Source: Paenibacillus riograndensis SBR5
GTDB lineage: Bacteria; Bacillota; Bacilli; Paenibacillales; Paenibacillaceae
DNA: 64,000 nt
NCBI RefSeq assembly: GCF_000981585.1
Contig: NZ_LN831776.1
Span: forward strand, 2,495,001 to 2,559,000
Reading direction: 5' to 3'
Within the stretch, counting starts at the first letter, position 1. Each line of letters starts with the position of its first letter. The notes beneath the pieces are model-generated. The model was given only the letters and a program-made list of their open reading frames with translations, ran no database searches and was not told the DNA's origin. Below are positions 1 to 9,947 of the stretch, in pieces. The translations under genes and the position numbers were made by a program.

Positions 1-1
1 A

Positions 2-358
2 ACCAATGACCTTATCCAATATACAATGGCTGCTGACCGTATGAATGAGCGGGTATCGTACCTGTACCAGCCATACAACCCGGCCATTCTGCGCCTGGTC
101 AAAACTGTGATTGACGCCGCCCATGCTGAAGGCAAATGGGCTGGCATGTGCGGTGAAATGGCTGGCGACAGCACAGCGATTCCGCTGCTGCTTGGCCTTG
201 GCCTTGATGAATTCAGCATGAGCGCCACCTCCATTCTTCCGGCACGCAGCCAGATCTCCAAGCTGTCTGCCGCAGAGATGAAGGAAATGGCTGCGAAGGC
301 GCTGCAGCTTAGCACCGCCGAGGAAGTTGCCGCACTGGTGCAGAGCAGCGTCAAATAA
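2..358 (+). CDS. ptsI: PEP-protein phosphotransferase (enzyme I of the PTS), C-terminal part
   Basis: The reading frame is open from the left edge, so only about the last 118 codons are present. Enzyme I takes phosphate from phosphoenolpyruvate and passes it to HPr, the first step of PTS sugar uptake in the cytoplasm. The visible part is the end of the PEP-binding TIM barrel: [13 protein letters not shown], the downstream GMCGEMAGD with the catalytic-site cysteine region, and [11 protein letters not shown] are all strongly conserved in PtsI. The phospho-histidine domain lies outside the window. An intrinsic terminator follows about 60 bp after the stop, so this is the end of the pts transcript. 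Confidence 0.95.
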   Translation, partial: TNDLIQYTMAADRMNERVSYLYQPYNPAILRLVKTVIDAAHAEGKWAGMCGEMAGDSTAIPLLLGLGLDEFSMSATSILPARSQISKLSAAEMKEMAAKALQLSTAEEVAALVQSSVK

Positions 359-417
359 TTACTTGTTTCAGGAATTACTCCGTTTGATCCGCAAGTCACT
401 TTTCCAACTACTTTATG

Positions 418-447
418 CCGGCCTCCTTCGGGAGGCCGGTTTTTTTG
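418..447 (+). terminator. Intrinsic terminator after ptsI
   Basis: A 9-bp GC-rich perfect stem (CCGGCCTCC / GGAGGCCGG) closes a TTCG tetraloop and is followed by eight T residues. Confidence 0.95.
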
Positions 448-754
448 CATCAATTTACAGTAGCTATCCAAACCTTAGCAGGTTATACTTCCGGTAGACC
501 AGCTGTTTTCGCTGGATAAGCTTAAGCGGGGAGCTGTAACAGCCGATATAGGAATGTAGACAGCAGAATAGGTTCTTGGACCCAAACTTGTGAACATAGT
601 GTTACATATAATAAGTTAAGCCAAATAATAGGTTGGATCCTGCTTGCAAAGCTGTGCAAGTATTATTTTTCACCCGTGCGGAAATAGCTGGATAATAGCA
701 GCAGTAAATCCGTTTTCCGGCAGCATTGCGGAGAACCTGGGATGGTGATTAAGA
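448..754. other. Intergenic region upstream of pulA
   Basis: No convincing gene. A TATAAT box at 607-612 could be the -10 of the pulA promoter, but there is no well-spaced -35. A small hairpin (CCAGC/GCTGG) lies near 499-515. Confidence 0.4.
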
Positions 755-3151
755 ATGAACAGCAATTATATAAATACAGAAAAAGAAATCGAAATCTATA
801 CCGGTAAAGATCTGGGCTTGACCTATACAGCCGATTACAGCCTTTTCAAAGTATGGGTACCCACAGCCTTTACCGTTTCGCTGGTGTTGTATCAGACGGA
901 CGGGAATAATATAGAAGGCATGGTTTCCGGTTATAGGGACAGCGGCCGGATCGTGAACATGCAGCGTCAGGAGGGGGGAATCTGGCAGGCCCGTCTCCAT
1001 GAAGATCTGAAGGGCATGTATTACATGTATCGTGCCGTATTTGAAGACGGCACGCTTAATGAAGCCGCAGATCCTTACGCCAAGGCGGTGTCGGCAAACG
1101 GTGTACGCTCGGCCATTGTGGATCTGCAGGACACCGACCCGGAAGGCTGGGACCGGGATGTATCGCCGGCCTTGCCGCATCCCGCCGATGCTGTGATTTA
1201 TGAGCTGCATGTGCGGGACTTCTCGGCGGCTGCCGATTCGGGCATGCGGTACAAGGGCAAATTTAAGGCTTTCACTGAGTTCGGGCTGAAAAATTCCGCA
1301 GGGCAAGCTATTGGGGTTGATCATTTGGCTGAGCTGGGCATCACCCATGTGCATCTAATGCCGGTAGCCGATTTTCAGACCGTAAACGAACTCGGAGTGA
1401 ACAGCGAACGGTCTGCCGAGCCTTTTTTTACCGAATATAACTGGGGATATGATCCGCAGCACTATAACGTGCCGGAGGGGTCTTACAGCACCAACCCGTC
1501 TGATCCAGGCACCCGTATCCGTGAAATGAAGGAAATGGTGCAGGCGCTGCACAGTAAGGGCATATCTGTGATTATGGATGTCGTATACAACCATACCTAT
1601 TCTGTGGAAAAAGGGCCTTTTCAGCCGCTGGTGCCGGACTATTTCTACCGGCATGACTATACTGGCAGACTCTCCAACGGCTCCGGTGTCGGCAACGAGC
1701 TGGCTACGGAACGTCCGATGGTACGCAAATATATCAAGGATTCATTGGCCTATTGGGCTTCAGAATATCACATCGACGGCTTCCGTTTTGATCTTATGGG
1801 ACTGATGGACAGTGTGACCATGCGTGAAATTGCGGAAGAGCTGCGGCTGGAGGTTAACTCCGATCTTCTGCTCTATGGTGAACCATGGACCGGAGGCGAC
1901 TCTCCGCTGGCAACCAAAACTCTTAAAGGTGTGCAAAAAGGCAAGGGTTATGCCGTCTTCAATGACAATTTCCGTTCTGCGGTCAAAGGTGACAGCGACG
2001 GCTGGGGCAAAGGGTTCGCAACCGGAGAGTATGGCAAGGAAGGTGCGGTTGCTTCCGGAATCAAAGGAGCGATTCATGAATTCACCGACTCCCCGGTGGA
2101 AACGGTGAATTATGTTACCGCCCACGACAATCTGAATTTGTGGGATAAAGTGCTTGCCACCCAAGGGCTGCGCCAGGCAGCAAGGCTGCCTGAGCTGGAA
2201 AATGGGCGGCTGAAGTACGGAGGCTCCGTGGAAGCGGCGGTTGCCGCAGCTGATCCTTACATTGGGATGGATCCGGATGACATTCTCGGCAATGAGACGG
2301 TGCGCCGGACACTGCTGGCGAACGGGATTATCCTGACCTCGCAGGGGATTCCTTTTCTGCAGGCCGGTGATGAACTCCTCCGCAGCAAGTACGGTGACCA
2401 CAACAGCTACCGCAGTCCCGATGCGGTTAATGCCATCCGCTGGGAGAACAAGGGGAAGTTCCTCCCTGTTTTTGAGTATTATAAAGGGCTGATTGCGCTG
2501 CGCAGCGGGCATCCGGCCTTCCGGCTGCATGGACGGCAGGAAATTGAGCGTTCTCTGGAATTCCTTCGCTGTGACAGCGGAGTCGTAGCTTATCTGCTGA
2601 AGAATAACGCAGGCGGTGACGTCTGGAATAATATCGTGGTGATTTTTAATGCCAATCCCGGACCAGTCAGCCAAAGGCTTCCTGAAACGGACAGCTGCTG
2701 GAATATTGTCGTTGACCATACCGCTGCCAGGACCGATGCCTTCCGCAGTGTCCAGGACCCGGAGGTACAGATCGAAGGGTTGTCCATGATGGTACTCTAC
2801 GATAAATACGGCCAGCCTGAGCCAAGGTCCAAGGTGATTGAAATCCGTTATGAACGTCCGGATGGCGATTATCGGGGCTGGAATCTATGGGTATGGGGTA
2901 CAGGCATTCAGGATGGACAACATGATTTCCGGCAGATGGAAGACGGTGGTGCGGTGGCGCGGATCGAAGTGCTCCCGGAAACTTCGTCGGTAGGCTATAT
3001 TCTCAGGCTGAATGACTGGGAAGAGAAAGATAGCGCCGGAGACCGTTTCATCGACTGCTCCGGCAGCAGGGAAGGGGTTAAAGTGACCATCCGCGACCGT
3101 GAGCAGGAGAACAGTGGGGATAAGAATGATCCGCTGCAGATGACTAGTTAG
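755..3151 (+). CDS. pulA: Type I pullulanase (GH13), intracellular, with C-terminal CBM41-like domain
   Basis: 798 residues with no signal peptide, so it probably debranches alpha-1,6 links of glycogen or imported dextrins in the cytoplasm. Residues about 10-100 look like the N-terminal E-set/CBM48 module. The type I signature YNWGYDP is near residue 228. The GH13 residues are visible: nucleophile Asp346 in GFRFDLMG, acid/base Glu376 in YGEPW, and Asp458 in TAHDN. From about residue 694 a segment (YERPDGDYRGWNLWVWG, later GDRFID) resembles the PUD/CBM41 module that usually sits at the N-terminus of such enzymes. The ATG start has only a weak purine-rich ribosome site. It is a single-gene unit, convergent with the cyclase gene and sharing a terminator with it. 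Confidence 0.93.
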   Translation: MNSNYINTEKEIEIYTGKDLGLTYTADYSLFKVWVPTAFTVSLVLYQTDGNNIEGMVSGYRDSGRIVNMQRQEGGIWQARLHEDLKGMYYMYRAVFEDGTLNEAADPYAKAVSANGVRSAIVDLQDTDPEGWDRDVSPALPHPADAVIYELHVRDFSAAADSGMRYKGKFKAFTEFGLKNSAGQAIGVDHLAELGITHVHLMPVADFQTVNELGVNSERSAEPFFTEYNWGYDPQHYNVPEGSYSTNPSDPGTRIREMKEMVQALHSKGISVIMDVVYNHTYSVEKGPFQPLVPDYFYRHDYTGRLSNGSGVGNELATERPMVRKYIKDSLAYWASEYHIDGFRFDLMGLMDSVTMREIAEELRLEVNSDLLLYGEPWTGGDSPLATKTLKGVQKGKGYAVFNDNFRSAVKGDSDGWGKGFATGEYGKEGAVASGIKGAIHEFTDSPVETVNYVTAHDNLNLWDKVLATQGLRQAARLPELENGRLKYGGSVEAAVAAADPYIGMDPDDILGNETVRRTLLANGIILTSQGIPFLQAGDELLRSKYGDHNSYRSPDAVNAIRWENKGKFLPVFEYYKGLIALRSGHPAFRLHGRQEIERSLEFLRCDSGVVAYLLKNNAGGDVWNNIVVIFNANPGPVSQRLPETDSCWNIVVDHTAARTDAFRSVQDPEVQIEGLSMMVLYDKYGQPEPRSKVIEIRYERPDGDYRGWNLWVWGTGIQDGQHDFRQMEDGGAVARIEVLPETSSVGYILRLNDWEEKDSAGDRFIDCSGSREGVKVTIRDREQENSGDKNDPLQMTS

Positions 3152-3160
3152 GCTACAAGC

Positions 3161-3219
3161 AAAGGAGCTGTTCTGTACGGCCTCCCTCTTAGAGGGGGGA
3201 CTGGCAGAACAGCTCCTTT
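3161..3219. terminator. Bidirectional terminator between pulA and the cyclase gene
   Basis: A 15-bp perfect inverted repeat (3161-3175 with 3204-3218) surrounds an inner GC hairpin and has A/T runs on both sides. It lies between convergent genes. Confidence 0.85.
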
Positions 3220-3289
3220 GTAATATTTTAGGGTTTCTCTACGCCATCACTTGAGCAGACTTCAAGTTAAGGCCTGGTGCGGGGAAAGT

Positions 3290-4894
3290 TTATTTAGGCT
3301 GGTCCTTATATTCTTCATCCACAAGCTCGCTGTAGAGATTGGCTTCGTTGCCGCCGTGTTTTTTGGAACGGTACATCGCCAGATCGGCGGCGCGCAGAAG
3401 CTCATTGATGCTGCTGCCGTGCTGCGGATACAGCGCAACGCCGATGCTGGCTGAAGTATGGAAGCTGGAGCCTTTGTTGACCGACCAGGATTTATTGAAA
3501 AGCTGCAGCAGCCGGTCCAGGATTTCATCCAGCATCTCGGGACTGGCAAAGCGGTGAAGCACAACGGCGAATTCATCCCCTCCGATCCGGAATGCCTGGC
3601 CGGTGCCCTTCACGGTCTGCTGCAGCTCCCGTGAGAGCAGCTGCAGGAATTCATCCCCGGCGAGATGGCCAAGGGTGTCATTGAGCTGCTTGAACCGGTC
3701 GCAATCGAGCAGGGCAAGCGCAATTTCCTGTTTGCGTTCCTCCGGCTGGCTGATCAGATTCTCCATGTACATTTTGAAATGGGCCCTGTTGGGGATGGCG
3801 GTCAAGTGATCGTAGAAGGCCAGCTTATGCAGGCGTTCTTCATGCTGCTTCCGTTCGGTGATCTCGCGGGAGACCAACATGAACTGCGCAGGAACAGCAC
3901 CGCCCCCCTTAATGGGGGTAACCTTTGTTTCCAGCCATACCCAGTGGCCATCCCCTGCACGCATGCGCAGCTCGGAAATCCGCGGAGTGGACTGTACTAC
4001 ACTTTTGAGTTTCACCCAGGTGATTTCCGCCTCGCGGATATAATTGGTGAGCGGAGTCCCCCTGCCCGGAAGATAGCCGAGCAAGCTGGAATGGGAGGGG
4101 GAAGCATACAAGATCTGCCCGTTGGAGTCGGTCAAAATAATAAAGTCGGACATCGTCTCTCCGATTAATTGATACAGCGACTTCTCCTCAAGCATTTCGT
4201 TCTGGAGGTCTATCAGCTTGCGGCAGAGATAGATAATGACAAGTACCAGTAAAAACAGGAAGAGTGAATACAGCGCGAATAATGAGCTTTTTTGGTCCCG
4301 GAATTCCTGGGTAACCTGGCGGGCGTAGCCGTCAATCAACCGCTCGGAATTATCGAGAGGCTCCCGTACATTTTTTAGAAGGACATTGGCTTCCAGGGCA
4401 GAGTAAGATTCAGGATTCCAGCCGCTCCGGACCCGCCGGGCCATAAGATTCGTGCCTGTATCCTTCCAGATTTGAAAAGGGGCATCAATACTGCCCAGTG
4501 TCTCTCTCAGCTTGCTTAGCAGCAGTTCGCTCTGCCTCATCTCGCTGAACGGGTTCTTTACGGAATTGATGTTATCGCTGGCCATTCGGAGACGCCGCTC
4601 TGCCTGGGCATTGTTCTCCTGAAAATCCCGGGACAGCCTGCTGTACTCCCCGCTGGTCAGATTCCCGTTCATAGCTGTGTGGAAGGCCAGGGAGGCCTGG
4701 TACAGGTCGCGGTCGGCGTTCAGAATAAGCTGGGAATTCTGATAGACATCGCTGTATAAGGAGTCGGACAATTTGTTCATCGTATGATTCAGATACAAAA
4801 GGGAAGCAACACTGATGCCGACCAGAAGAACGGAGATAGCGGTGAATAAAAGGATTAATCTGCGTGTGTTTTTGATCTCGGGAAAACCTGCCAC
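3290..4894 (-). CDS. Membrane diguanylate cyclase: extracytoplasmic sensor, PAS, GGDEF
   Basis: Makes the second messenger c-di-GMP. Order of parts: N-terminal membrane helix (LILLFTAISVLLVGISVASL), about 165 helical extracytoplasmic residues like a four-helix ligand-binding domain, a second membrane helix (LFLFLLVLVIIYL), a PAS domain (LIGETMSDFIILTDSNGQIL), then a GGDEF domain starting at YDHLTAIPNR and with intact FRIGGDEFAV. No RxxD inhibitory site is seen at the usual place before GGDEF. The frame can begin at a TTG (4912), but AGGGGG lies eight bases before the GTG at 4894, which I prefer (534 residues). The signal sensed is unknown. Confidence 0.9.
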   Translation of the reverse strand: MAGFPEIKNTRRLILLFTAISVLLVGISVASLLYLNHTMNKLSDSLYSDVYQNSQLILNADRDLYQASLAFHTAMNGNLTSGEYSRLSRDFQENNAQAERRLRMASDNINSVKNPFSEMRQSELLLSKLRETLGSIDAPFQIWKDTGTNLMARRVRSGWNPESYSALEANVLLKNVREPLDNSERLIDGYARQVTQEFRDQKSSLFALYSLFLFLLVLVIIYLCRKLIDLQNEMLEEKSLYQLIGETMSDFIILTDSNGQILYASPSHSSLLGYLPGRGTPLTNYIREAEITWVKLKSVVQSTPRISELRMRAGDGHWVWLETKVTPIKGGGAVPAQFMLVSREITERKQHEERLHKLAFYDHLTAIPNRAHFKMYMENLISQPEERKQEIALALLDCDRFKQLNDTLGHLAGDEFLQLLSRELQQTVKGTGQAFRIGGDEFAVVLHRFASPEMLDEILDRLLQLFNKSWSVNKGSSFHTSASIGVALYPQHGSSINELLRAADLAMYRSKKHGGNEANLYSELVDEEYKDQPK

Positions 4895-4912
4895 TTCATC
4901 CACCCCCTGCAA

Positions 4913-5501
4913 TAAACAATTAAGTGTTCTCTATTGGTGTGTACATGAACACGCGAAGTATATCCATATTGGGACCATTTGCTATGTGTGCAGGACATTG
5001 AGAGACAACGATAAGCGAGTCATACAGAGCTGGGGAAGGTTGAGGCGGCAGAAATGGGAATCTCCCGGTATGATCGAAGTTTCTTCTCATCAGTATAAAG
5101 GAAGCACTCATGCAGGGCAATTGCCCGGAAATTAATGGATACCGCGCGTAATTATCTCAGAGACTTCCGCTGTTTTGGACCAAGAATTAGGCCTTTTTCC
5201 ATATGGAGAATGGACAAATAACACGTGAAACGGACACAATTTTTATCTTTAATAAGAGTATGTATAACCTGCTACCCTATGAATATTCCAGCCCTTGAGT
5301 CCTATTACCCAACTTAGCTGCAAACGATACCCTCCCCGGAATAATCCGCTGATATCGGTCCCGGGTTGCCTTAGGCATAAGGCAGAAGTCTTGAAAGAAC
5401 TATACCGCAAGCCCCAGGTAAAATGTGGTTTACACTTAAATTGGTTACAGTAATTCAGCTAGTCATTATCCAGCGCATAAGCCGGCCGGAATTTGTTCCA
5501 C
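4913..5501. other. Intergenic region between the cyclase gene and the pheST promoter
   Basis: About 590 bp with no credible gene on either strand: short frames lack ribosome sites and coding bias. It must hold the cyclase promoter on the minus strand. GGTTGCC near 5363 recalls part of a c-di-GMP riboswitch, but the rest of that motif is missing. Confidence 0.4.
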
Positions 5502-5530
5502 TTGTCAAAACGGCTGATTTTGCATATAAT
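5502..5530 (+). promoter_or_regulatory. Sigma-A promoter of pheST
   Basis: TTGTCA (5502-5507), a 17-bp spacer, then TATAAT (5525-5530). It lies just upstream of the T-box leader. Confidence 0.8.
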
Positions 5531-5559
5531 GAATGGACATATCTTCTTAAGCAGAAGAT

Positions 5560-5890
5560 GCCATTGATTCAGCAGCATCCACATGAAATGCATTGATGGA
5601 GAAGAGTACGCAGTGCCTGGCTTACAGGGAGGAGACGCCGCAGATTGAGAGCGTTTCTAGGAGAGCAGAGCTGCCGAAGTTCACTCCGGAGCAGTTCCCT
5701 GAATTTTTTTTCGTTCTATATGGAAGGAAAGCGTAGGGGAAACCGGCCGCAGACCGTTATTTCTGCTAAAGTGAGACAGGTCTCTGTCATGCCTTAAGGG
5801 GAATAATGCTCTTGGGGTATGCGGTTCAGGGCGGTCTAACAAGGGTGGTACCACGGTCTTTTCGTCCCTTACCGGGAGGAAAGGCCTTTT
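5560..5890 (+). promoter_or_regulatory. T-box leader, tRNA-Phe responsive, controlling pheST
   Basis: The Stem I landmark GAAGAGTACG is near 5600-5609. The candidate specifier UUC (5680-5682) is followed by A, matching phenylalanine. The T-box sequence AGGGTGGTACCACGG is at 5842-5856. Its variable base is U, which would pair with discriminator A73 of tRNA-Phe. The competing terminator (about 5855-5890) ends in seven T residues. Uncharged tRNA-Phe should stabilise the antiterminator and switch pheST on. Confidence 0.93.
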
Positions 5891-5930
5891 TTTGTTGATT
5901 AACATCATGATAAGGAGGCAGTACACGGCC

Positions 5931-6965
5931 ATGAAGGAAAAGCTTGAAGCATTGAAGGTCGAAGCATTGGCGAAGCTGCAGGAAGTTACCGATCCGCAGC
6001 TTCTGAATGATTTGCGCGTGAAGTATCTGGGGAAAAAAGGTGAACTTACAGAAGTCCTGCGCGGCATGGGCGGGCTCAGCGCGGAGGAGCGCCCGGTGAT
6101 CGGCCAGGTGGCCAATCTGGTGCGGAGCGCCATTGAGGAGATTATCAGCACGAAGCAGGAGGCCTTCCAGCAGCAGGAGACGCTAAACCGGCTGAACGCT
6201 GAAAAGGTAGACGTAACCCTGCCGGGCCGCAGACTGCCGCAAGGCGGGATTCACCCTGTGAGCCGGGTCGTCCGGGAAATCGAGGATATTTTCATCGGAA
6301 TGGGCTACCGGGTGGCTGAAGGTCCGGAGGTAGAAACGGATTATTATAACTTTGAAGCGCTCAACCTGCCGAAGAACCACCCGGCCCGCGACATGCAGGA
6401 TTCCTTCTATTTGACGGAGGATATCCTGATGCGCACACAGACCTCTCCGGTGCAGATCCGCACCATGCAGGCGATGAAGGGGGAAACACCCGTCAAAATC
6501 ATCTGCCCGGGCAAGGTATTCCGCCGCGATGACGACGATGCGACCCACTCCTTCCAGTTCCACCAGATCGAAGGTCTTGTAATCGGCCGCCATATCCGCA
6601 TGAGCGATCTGAAGGGCACGCTGCAGCAGTTCGTGCAGGAAATGTTCGGACCCAACACAGGCATCCGCCTGCGTCCAAGCTTCTTCCCGTTCACGGAGCC
6701 TAGTGTTGAGGTGGATGTGAGCTGCTTCAAATGCGGCGGCCACGGCTGCCGTCTCTGCAAGCAGAGCGGCTGGCTGGAAATTCTCGGCGCAGGCATGGTT
6801 CATCCGAACGTGCTGGAAAAAGGCGGCTATGATCCTGCCGAGTACAGCGGCTTTGCCTTCGGTATGGGTGTGGAGCGGATTGCAATGCTGAAATACGGCA
6901 TCGATGATATCCGCTATTTCTACACGAACGATATGGCTTTTGTGAAGCAGTTCAAGGGGATTTAG
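5931..6965 (+). CDS. pheS: Phenylalanine--tRNA ligase alpha subunit
   Basis: Catalytic subunit of the (alpha-beta)2 enzyme that charges tRNA-Phe. I chose the ATG at 5931 ([12 protein letters not shown]), giving 344 residues, the usual length. The upstream in-frame ATG at 5908 precedes the AAGGAGG site (5912-5918) and is excluded. The N-terminal coiled coil is followed by the class II catalytic core with motif 2 ([19 protein letters not shown]) and motif 3 ([14 protein letters not shown]). Controlled by the T-box. The 340-bp gap to pheT is unusually long and contains an interspersed palindromic element. Confidence 0.98.
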   Translation: MKEKLEALKVEALAKLQEVTDPQLLNDLRVKYLGKKGELTEVLRGMGGLSAEERPVIGQVANLVRSAIEEIISTKQEAFQQQETLNRLNAEKVDVTLPGRRLPQGGIHPVSRVVREIEDIFIGMGYRVAEGPEVETDYYNFEALNLPKNHPARDMQDSFYLTEDILMRTQTSPVQIRTMQAMKGETPVKIICPGKVFRRDDDDATHSFQFHQIEGLVIGRHIRMSDLKGTLQQFVQEMFGPNTGIRLRPSFFPFTEPSVEVDVSCFKCGGHGCRLCKQSGWLEILGAGMVHPNVLEKGGYDPAEYSGFAFGMGVERIAMLKYGIDDIRYFYTNDMAFVKQFKGI

Positions 6966-7058
6966 ATTTTTGGCGGGGTTGCGGGACTGGGGTGGAGAAG
7001 CAACTGTCGAGGAGCTTTGTTTCTGTTTAAACAATCTGTTAAAAATGGACCGGAGGGG

Positions 7059-7170
7059 AAGTTTGGAACTGGAGGAGCGTTAGCGTTCGCCTTTGTATCC
7101 GGATTTCATCCGCTAAGAGCGGTATAAATCAAGAAATCTGGATACAACAGCGGCCGGAAGTCCAAACATT
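7059..7170 (+). repeat. Interspersed palindromic element, copy 1 (pheS-pheT gap)
   Basis: Outer arms AAGTTTGGA and TCCAAACATT enclose a long stem, TTGTATCCGGATTTC (7093-7107) with GAAATCTGGATACAA (7133-7147), around a small ATCCGC...GCGGT hairpin. Relatives lie at 29475-29690 and 33204-33369. The stem differs from theirs by compensatory base changes. No intact terminal repeats are visible here. Confidence 0.75.
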
Positions 7171-7305
7171 CCACGCAGGGACCCTATTAACAGACGTATT
7201 TTTAAATAGAATTAAAAGTTCCGCTCGCTGCTCTCTGTCTCCCCATAACCAAGCAAACCCGGCACGTAGATAAATACATCTGAAACAAAAAGGAAGTGTG
7301 CGAAC

Positions 7306-9753
7306 ATGAAAGTATCAACCTCCTGGCTCGCGGATTATATCTCGCTTGAGGGCGTGACCGCAGCTGAGCTGGCAGATAGAATCACCACCGCCGGCATCGA
7401 GATCGACGGTGTGGAGCGCCGCAATAAAGGCCTTTCCGGCATTGTTGTCGGCTATGTGAAATCGAAAGAAAAGCACCCTGACGCCGACAAGCTGAATGTG
7501 TGCATCGTGGACGCCGGACAGGGCGAGGATCTGCAGATTGTCTGCGGAGCCAAAAATGTAGCCGCAGGCCAAAAGGTTCCGGTTGCCCTGGTGGGCGCCA
7601 AGCTGCCGGGCCTGGAGATCAAGAAGGCCAAGCTCCGCGGCGTACTGTCGCAGGGCATGATCTGCTCCGCTAAGGAGCTGGGGCTTAATGACAAGCTGCT
7701 CCCTAAGGAGCTTCAGGAAGGTATTCTGGTTCTGCCCGAGAACACGGAAATTGGCCAGGATATTCTGAAGGTGCTGGGTCTGAACGACGAGATCCTGGAT
7801 TTCGATCTGACCCCGAACCGTTCCGATTGCCTCAGCATGATCGGGGCCGCTTATGAAGTGAGTGCGATTCTGGGCCGTGACCTCAAGCTGCCGGATCCGG
7901 CAGCGGACTTGGTGGAAGCAGGCGGTCTGGCCTCTGACTCCATCTCCGTCAAGATCGAGAATGAAGAATACTGCAGGCATTACTCAGTGCGCTATATTTC
8001 CGGGGTGAAGCCTGCCCCGTCACCGCTCTGGATTCAGAACCGCCTGATGGCGGCGGGTGTGCGTCCGATCAATAACATTGTGGATATTACCAACTATGTG
8101 ATGCTGGAGTACGGACAGCCGCTGCATGCGTTCGACGGCGATAAAGTGGAAGGCGGAGTGCTGGGGGTGCGGTTTGCCCGCGAAGGCGAGCTGCTGACCA
8201 CGCTTGACGGGCAGGAACGCAAGCTGGAGCCGCAGATGCTGGTTATTGCCGACGGTGCCGGCAAGGCTGTGGCTCTGGCCGGAGTCATGGGCGGTCTGGA
8301 GACGGAAGTAACGGAAGCTACCGTGAACCTTGTACTGGAATCTGCCAAGTTCGACGGAGGAACGGTCCGTAAAACCTCGCGCCAGCTGGGCTTGCGCTCC
8401 GAAGCTTCCCTCCGCTTCGAGAAGGAAGTTGATCCGAATGCCGTGATCCCCGCATTGAACCGTGCCGCTGCCCTGATTGCCCGTTATGCCGGTGGCACTG
8501 TGCACACGGGGATTGTGCAGGCCGGGACTGCGGCTGCGGAGGAGAAGGTGCTGACCTTATCCCTGGAGAAGCTGAACCGTTATCTCGGTACGGACCTGTC
8601 GCTGCTGGAAGTGAAAACCTTGCTCACCCGTCTGCACTTCAAGTGCGGAGATGCGGATCAAGGACTCGTCGAGGTGCAGGTGCCGACAAGACGCGGTGAT
8701 ATCAGCTATGATGTCGATTTGATTGAAGAAGTTGCCCGTTTATACGGCTATGACAATATTCCTACAACCCTGATTGAGGGTGTGACTACACCGGGAGCAT
8801 TGACCAGCCGGCAGTTCCAGCGCCGGGAATTGCGGCGCCTGCTGGCAGATGGGGGCTTCCAGGAGGTTATGGGGTATTCCTTCATTCAGCCGGAACAGAG
8901 CAAGCTGTTCCCGGCACTTGCGGATGGCCTTCTACCGGTGAAGCTGGCAATGCCGATGAGCGAGGAACGCAGCGTTCTGCGCACCAGCCTGATTCCCCAG
9001 CTGCTGGACATTGCCCGTTACAATACGAACCGCCGCCAAAGTGATCTGGCGCTGTTCGAAATCGGGAATGTTTTCTTCACGGACGAAGAGCAGCTGACCC
9101 GCCAGCCGCGTGAACTGCCGGTGCTGGGCCTTTTGCTGAGCGGCAGCCGGGCATCCAAGCAGTGGAATGTGGAGGAGCAGCCTGTGGATTTCTTCGACCT
9201 CAAAGGTGCGCTGGAAACCGTGTTTAACTATCTGGGCCTTGGCGACAGCGTAAGCTATGAAGGCGATGCGCCGGAAAATTACCACCCGGGCCGTTCCGCC
9301 TCCATCTATTTGCAGGGCCCTGAAGGGCGCGTGAAGCTGGGAACCCTCGGCCAGCTCCATCCGGAATTGCAGCGTGAGCTGGACCTGGAAGATACCTACG
9401 TGGCCGAGCTGCTGCTTCAGCCGCTCTACAGCGCCGCCCGCACCAATCTGCAGTACACTGAGCTGCAGCGCTTCCCGGGAATCGAGCGGGATATCGCTGT
9501 TGTGGTGGATTCCGCAGTGCCTGCCGGGCACCTGCTGGCTTCCATCCGTGAGAACGGCGGGACTCTGCTGCAGAACGTTCAGGTATTTGATGTGTATACA
9601 GGCGGCAAGATGGAGAGCGGCAAGAAAAGCATAGCCATTTCGCTGCTGTACCGTCATACCGACCATACACTGACCGACGAAGAGGTTGTAGAGGTGCATG
9701 ACAAGGTGGTTTCCGCACTTCAGCAAACTTTTGGCGCAGAATTAAGAAAGTAG
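7306..9753 (+). CDS. pheT: Phenylalanine--tRNA ligase beta subunit
   Basis: 815 residues, full bacterial length. Order: N-terminal fold, EMAP-like tRNA-binding domain (about 40-150, GIVVGYVKSKEKHPDADKL), B3/B4 editing region (about 210-390, with IVDITNYVMLEYGQPLHAFD), B5, a catalytic-like domain, and the C-terminal anticodon-binding FDX-ACB domain (FPGIERDIAVVVD to the end). It pairs with PheS and removes mischarged Tyr. ATG start with GGAAGTGTGCGAAC upstream, followed by a strong terminator. Confidence 0.98.
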   Translation: MKVSTSWLADYISLEGVTAAELADRITTAGIEIDGVERRNKGLSGIVVGYVKSKEKHPDADKLNVCIVDAGQGEDLQIVCGAKNVAAGQKVPVALVGAKLPGLEIKKAKLRGVLSQGMICSAKELGLNDKLLPKELQEGILVLPENTEIGQDILKVLGLNDEILDFDLTPNRSDCLSMIGAAYEVSAILGRDLKLPDPAADLVEAGGLASDSISVKIENEEYCRHYSVRYISGVKPAPSPLWIQNRLMAAGVRPINNIVDITNYVMLEYGQPLHAFDGDKVEGGVLGVRFAREGELLTTLDGQERKLEPQMLVIADGAGKAVALAGVMGGLETEVTEATVNLVLESAKFDGGTVRKTSRQLGLRSEASLRFEKEVDPNAVIPALNRAAALIARYAGGTVHTGIVQAGTAAAEEKVLTLSLEKLNRYLGTDLSLLEVKTLLTRLHFKCGDADQGLVEVQVPTRRGDISYDVDLIEEVARLYGYDNIPTTLIEGVTTPGALTSRQFQRRELRRLLADGGFQEVMGYSFIQPEQSKLFPALADGLLPVKLAMPMSEERSVLRTSLIPQLLDIARYNTNRRQSDLALFEIGNVFFTDEEQLTRQPRELPVLGLLLSGSRASKQWNVEEQPVDFFDLKGALETVFNYLGLGDSVSYEGDAPENYHPGRSASIYLQGPEGRVKLGTLGQLHPELQRELDLEDTYVAELLLQPLYSAARTNLQYTELQRFPGIERDIAVVVDSAVPAGHLLASIRENGGTLLQNVQVFDVYTGGKMESGKKSIAISLLYRHTDHTLTDEEVVEVHDKVVSALQQTFGAELRK

Positions 9754-9765
9754 CAGGAATTGTGC

Positions 9766-9816
9766 AAAGCCGCAGCGAATCCATTTACAAACGGAATTCG
9801 CTGCGGCTTTTTTTAC
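9766..9816 (+). terminator. Intrinsic terminator after pheT
   Basis: AAAGCCGCAGCGAATCC (9766-9782) pairs with GGAATTCGCTGCGGCTTT (9793-9810) apart from one base bulge, followed by a T-rich run. Confidence 0.92.
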
Positions 9817-9864
9817 TTTTTTGAGCTTCTGCGGTTACCGGAAAATTTATGAAATCAGCGCTTT

Positions 9865-9894
9865 TTGGCAAAAGAGAATGAATCACGCTACAAT
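9865..9894 (+). promoter_or_regulatory. Sigma-A promoter of zapA
   Basis: TTGGCA (9865-9870), 18-bp spacer, TACAAT (9889-9894), about 50 bp before the GTG start. Confidence 0.65.
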
Positions 9895-9947
9895 AGGAGC
9901 AGAGAGACCAGCTTAGAATCCGCACACATACAAAGGAGGGCACAACT

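Noticed and set aside
1355..2719. Minus-strand frames inside pulA
   Set aside because: Antisense shadows of a clearly conserved enzyme; no start signals and no family resemblance.
5330..5400. Possible c-di-GMP riboswitch (GGGTTGCC with neighbouring purine-rich sequence)
   Set aside because: The tetraloop/receptor and GCAAACC-type 5' part are not arranged as in GEMM aptamers; no support beyond a short match.
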